NCBI GenBank assembly: GCA_902494135.1
Contig: CABUSE010000039.1
Coordinates: forward strand, 1 to 10,593
Direction: 5' to 3'
DNA length: 10,593 nt
Source: an uncultured Collinsella sp.
GTDB lineage: Bacteria; Actinomycetota; Coriobacteriia; Coriobacteriales; Coriobacteriaceae
The notes under the pieces: generated by a model
The model's database searches: none
What the model saw: only the letters and a program-made list of their open reading frames with translations
Told to the model about the DNA's origin: nothing
In this document: positions 7,859 to 10,593 of the stretch, one piece after another
How positions within the stretch are numbered: position 1 is the stretch's first letter
How the letters are laid out: each line of letters starts with the position of its first letter
Position numbers and translations under genes: made by a program

Positions 7859-10507
7859 CTAGCAGACGGCGTAATCCTGGGGCTCGCGGCCGTAGTAGGC
7901 GTCCAGGTAGAGCTCCTTGATCTCGCTCATGAGCGGGTAGCGCGGGTTGGCGCCGGTGCACTGGTCGTTGAATGCCTGCTCGGTCATTTCGTCGAGGGTG
8001 TCGAGGAAGTACTGCTCGTCAACACCGTAGTCGGCGATGGTCTTCTTGACGCCGATGAAGTCCTTGAGCTCCTCGAGCTTCGTGATGAAGTTCTCGAAGA
8101 CCTCCTTGTCGTCCTTGCCCTCGATGCCGCAGTACTTGGCCATCTCGGCGTAGTTGTGCAGCGCGTTGGGGTATGGATACTGGGAGAAGGTACCCATCTT
8201 GACGGGAGCCTCGGCGGCGTTGTAGCGCATGACGCGGGTCAGGATGACAGCGTTTGCGAGGCCGTGGGGCAGGTGATGGAAGGCGCCGAGCTTGTGGGCC
8301 ATGGAGTGGTTGAGGCCCAGGAAGGCGTTGGCGAAGGCCATACCGGCCATGCAAGAGGCGTTGTGCATCTCCTCGCGGGCGTGCGGGTCCTTGGCGCCGT
8401 TCGTGAAGCTGGAGGGCAGGTTCTCGAAGACGAGCTTGGCAGCGCGCTCGGAGAGGCCCTTGGTGTAGTCGGAAGCCATGATGGAGACGTAGGACTCGAT
8501 GGCATGGGTCATGACGTCGATGCCGGAGGCAGCGGTCAGGCCGCGCGGGGCGGTCATGCAGTTGTCGGCGTCGACGATAGCCATGTTGGGGAGCAGCGCG
8601 TAGTCGGCGAGCGGCCACTTGATGCCGGTCTCCTTGTCGGTGATGATGGCGAACGGCGTGCACTCGGAGCCGGTACCCGAAGAGGTCGGGACGGCGACGA
8701 AGTAGGCCTTCTTGCCCATCTCGGGGAAGGTGAAGATACGCTTGCGGATGTCCATGAAGTCCATGGCCATGTCCTCAAACTTGCACTCGGGGTGCTCGTA
8801 CATCATCCACATGATCTTGCCGGCGTCCATAGCGGAGCCACCGCCGACGGCGATGATGACGTCCGGCTCAAAGAGAGCCATCTGCTTGGCGCCGCGACGT
8901 GCGCACTGCAGCGACGGATCGGGCTCGACGTCGTAGAAGCAGTCGTGGGCGATGCCCATCTCGTCGAGCTTGGCCTCGATGGCGCGGGTGTTGCCATTCT
9001 TGAAGAGGAACTGGTCGGTGACGATGAAGGCGCGCTTCTTGCCCATGACGTTGCCCAGCTCGTCGAGGGCGACGGGCGTGGAACCCTTCTTGAAGTAGAC
9101 CTTCTCGGGAGCGCGGAACCACAGCATGTTCTCACGGCGCTCGGCCACAGTCTTAACGTTGATCAAGTGCTTCACCCCAACGTTCTCGGAGACGGAGTTG
9201 CCGCCCCAGGAGCCGCAGCCCAGGGTCAGAGACGGCTTCATGCCAAAGTTGTACAGGTCACCGATGCCGCCGTGCGAGGACGGGGTGTTGATGACGATAC
9301 GGCAGGCCTTCATGACGTGCTCGAACAGGCTGATCTTCTCGGCCTGGGCGGGGTGCACGTACAGAGAGGCGGTGTGGCCCGGGCCACCGGCGAGCACCAG
9401 GTGCTCGGCCTTGTCGACGGCCTCCTGGAAGTCCTTGGCGTGGTACATGGCCAGGACCGGGGAGAGCTTCTCGTGGGATAACTCCTCCTTGGCGGGGTCG
9501 GTGGAGGTGACCTCGGCGATCAGGATCTTGGTCTTGGCGGGAACCTCGATGCCGGCGAGCTCGGCGATCTTGGCGGCGGCCATGCCGGGGATGCGGTGAT
9601 CGAGAGCGCCGTTCTTGAACATGGCGGCACGCAGGGCCTCCATCTCGGCACCCTGCTTGACGAAGTAGCAGCCGCGTTTCTGGAACTCGGCCTTAACCTG
9701 GTCATAGATGCTGTCGATGACAGTCACGGACTGCTCGGAAGCGCAGATCATGCCGTTGTCGAAGGTCTTGGAGTGGATGATGGAGTTGACGGCGAGCAGC
9801 ACGTCGGCGGTGTCGTCGATGACGACCGGGGTGTTACCGGCGCCAACGCCCAGGGCGGGCTTGCCCGAGGAGTAGGCGGCCTTGACCATGCCCGGGCCAC
9901 CGGTGGCGAGGATGATGTCGACGTCGCGCATGACCATGTTGGTCAGCTCGATGGAGGGGACATCGACCCAGCCGATGATGCCCTCGGGGGCGCCGGCCTT
10001 GACGGCGGCGTCAAGCACGAGCTTGGCGGCGGCGATGGTGCACTTGGCGGCAGCCGGGTGCGGGGAGATGATGATGGCGTTGCGGGTCTTCAGGCAGATC
10101 AGCGTCTTGAAGATCGCGGTGGAGGTGGGGTTGGTCGTCGGGATGACGGCGCCCACGATGCCGATGGGCTCGGCGATCTTGGTGATGCCGTAAGCCTCGT
10201 CGCGCTCCAGGACACCACAGGTCTTGGTGTTCTTGTAAGCGTTGTAGATGTACTCTGCGGCGTAGTGGTTCTTGATGACCTTGTCCTCAAGAACGCCGCG
10301 GCCGGTCTCCTCGATGGCCATCTTCGCCAACGGGATACGAGCCTTGTTGGCGGCCATGGCGGCCTCATAGAAGATCTTGTCGACCTGCTCCTGCGTGTAC
10401 GTAGCAAAAAGCGCCTGGGCCTCTCGCATCTGAGCGAGCTTAGCCTCAAGCGCCTCTACGTTGTCCACAATTGCGGGAGTAGTGTTTTCCGGTGACTTTT
10501 TCACCAT
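7859..10507 (-). CDS. adhE: Bifunctional acetaldehyde-CoA/alcohol dehydrogenase
   Basis: AdhE reduces acetyl-CoA to acetaldehyde and then ethanol using two NADH, regenerating NAD+ in fermentation. Relatives form cytoplasmic filaments (spirosomes). The protein has 882 residues, the full two-domain length. The N-terminal aldehyde dehydrogenase domain (about 15-450) has EPIGIVGAVIPTTNPTST (113-130), VGAGNTP (221-227) and the catalytic Cys255 in NGMICASEQS. The C-terminal iron-dependent alcohol dehydrogenase domain (about 460-870) has AVGGGSAMDAGK (553-564) for NAD binding, PTSSGTGSE (607-615) and iron ligands D664, H668, H734 and H748. These match E. coli D653, H657, H723 and H737 in spacing. 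The ATG at 10507 has AAGGAGA 5 nt upstream. Codons are strongly biased to C/G-ending forms, more than in the + strand genes, which fits high expression. No break or missing key residue is seen. Confidence 0.98.
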   Translation of the reverse strand: MVKKSPENTTPAIVDNVEALEAKLAQMREAQALFATYTQEQVDKIFYEAAMAANKARIPLAKMAIEETGRGVLEDKVIKNHYAAEYIYNAYKNTKTCGVLERDEAYGITKIAEPIGIVGAVIPTTNPTSTAIFKTLICLKTRNAIIISPHPAAAKCTIAAAKLVLDAAVKAGAPEGIIGWVDVPSIELTNMVMRDVDIILATGGPGMVKAAYSSGKPALGVGAGNTPVVIDDTADVLLAVNSIIHSKTFDNGMICASEQSVTVIDSIYDQVKAEFQKRGCYFVKQGAEMEALRAAMFKNGALDHRIPGMAAAKIAELAGIEVPAKTKILIAEVTSTDPAKEELSHEKLSPVLAMYHAKDFQEAVDKAEHLVLAGGPGHTASLYVHPAQAEKISLFEHVMKACRIVINTPSSHGGIGDLYNFGMKPSLTLGCGSWGGNSVSENVGVKHLINVKTVAERRENMLWFRAPEKVYFKKGSTPVALDELGNVMGKKRAFIVTDQFLFKNGNTRAIEAKLDEMGIAHDCFYDVEPDPSLQCARRGAKQMALFEPDVIIAVGGGSAMDAGKIMWMMYEHPECKFEDMAMDFMDIRKRIFTFPEMGKKAYFVAVPTSSGTGSECTPFAIITDKETGIKWPLADYALLPNMAIVDADNCMTAPRGLTAASGIDVMTHAIESYVSIMASDYTKGLSERAAKLVFENLPSSFTNGAKDPHAREEMHNASCMAGMAFANAFLGLNHSMAHKLGAFHHLPHGLANAVILTRVMRYNAAEAPVKMGTFSQYPYPNALHNYAEMAKYCGIEGKDDKEVFENFITKLEELKDFIGVKKTIADYGVDEQYFLDTLDEMTEQAFNDQCTGANPRYPLMSEIKELYLDAYYGREPQDYAVC

Positions 10508-10512
10508 TTGTG

Positions 10513-10519
10513 TCTCCTT
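10513..10519 (-). promoter_or_regulatory. Ribosome-binding site of adhE
   Basis: The minus strand reads AAGGAGA here, 5 nt before the ATG at 10507. It is a near-consensus site and supports that start. Confidence 0.85.
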
Positions 10520-10542
10520 GCGATCGGAGATTTACCCTACGC

Positions 10543-10558
10543 CTTGCATGATAGCAAG
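10543..10558. repeat. Inverted repeat over the adhE -10 region, possible operator
   Basis: CTTGC (10543-10547) and GCAAG (10554-10558) form a perfect 5-bp inverted repeat with a 6-bp spacer that is the candidate -10 hexamer. A repressor there would block the promoter. It does not match the redox-repressor Rex consensus (TTGTGA...TCACAA) beyond the outer TTG/CAA. Arms this short could arise by chance. Confidence 0.35.
10548..10556 (-). promoter_or_regulatory. Candidate extended -10 promoter of adhE
   Basis: The minus strand reads TGCTATCAT, a TGn-extended -10 element with four of six matches to TATAAT. It lies about 40 nt before the adhE ATG. No good -35 element is seen at the usual distance, as expected for extended -10 promoters, though this also weakens the call. 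Upstream sequence is cut by the window edge. Confidence 0.45.
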
Positions 10559-10593
10559 AAATTATTCGGCGAACGGTCAGATTCCCGTAAAAG

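Noticed and set aside
7850..9481. Long + strand open frame antisense to adhE, with a further one at 9596-10495
   Set aside because: Both are codon-aligned with adhE on the other strand. Stops in that frame need TTA, CTA or TCA codons in adhE, which are rare in this biased GC-rich gene. The translations are low-complexity (Gly, Val, Leu, Asp) with no family features.

Overview
The window looks like a chromosomal segment of a GC-rich Gram-positive actinobacterium. The best guess is class Coriobacteriia, near Collinsella. This rests on GC-rich codon use, the gene order uppS-cdsA-dxr-rseP-ispG-proS, a Gram-positive-type site-2 protease with one PDZ domain, and a full-length AdhE of anaerobic-fermenter type. 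The taxon is inferred from protein character, not from a search.

Positions 1-6827 (+ strand) hold a tightly packed run of six housekeeping genes. They are the 3' part of uppS (undecaprenyl-PP synthase), cdsA (CDP-diacylglycerol synthase), dxr (second MEP-pathway enzyme), an rseP/rasP-type intramembrane metalloprotease, ispG (late MEP-pathway Fe-S enzyme) and proS (bacterial-type prolyl-tRNA synthetase). Gaps run from -1 to 25 nt, and several start codons overlap or abut the previous stop, so the run is almost certainly one operon. Dxr and IspG make isoprenoid precursors, UppS turns these into the lipid carrier for cell-wall synthesis, and CdsA opens phospholipid synthesis. The membrane protease fits an envelope-homeostasis theme. 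The run ends at a strong intrinsic terminator (6858-6906).

Positions 6930-10593 (- strand) hold a convergent unit. It begins with adhE (bifunctional acetaldehyde/alcohol dehydrogenase), which has a good ribosome-binding site and a candidate extended -10 promoter inside a small inverted repeat. Next is an 88-nt gap with a perfect 12-bp hairpin lacking a U tract, then a small APH/choline-kinase-fold phosphotransferase of unknown substrate, then a minus-strand terminator (6930-6973). The two terminators sit back to back between the convergent units.

Most of the window is ordinary core genome. I see no mobile element, CRISPR array, tRNA or rRNA. The best candidate for something under-described is the RseP homolog. 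It carries about 110 extra residues between its HExxH helix and the second membrane segment, and the first part of that insert reads like a winged helix-turn-helix. Family topology would place it on the cytoplasmic side of the protease. Smaller oddities are an HPQS-to-QRQS change in Dxr, a strong hairpin in the early coding region of cdsA, and the adhE-kinase hairpin.
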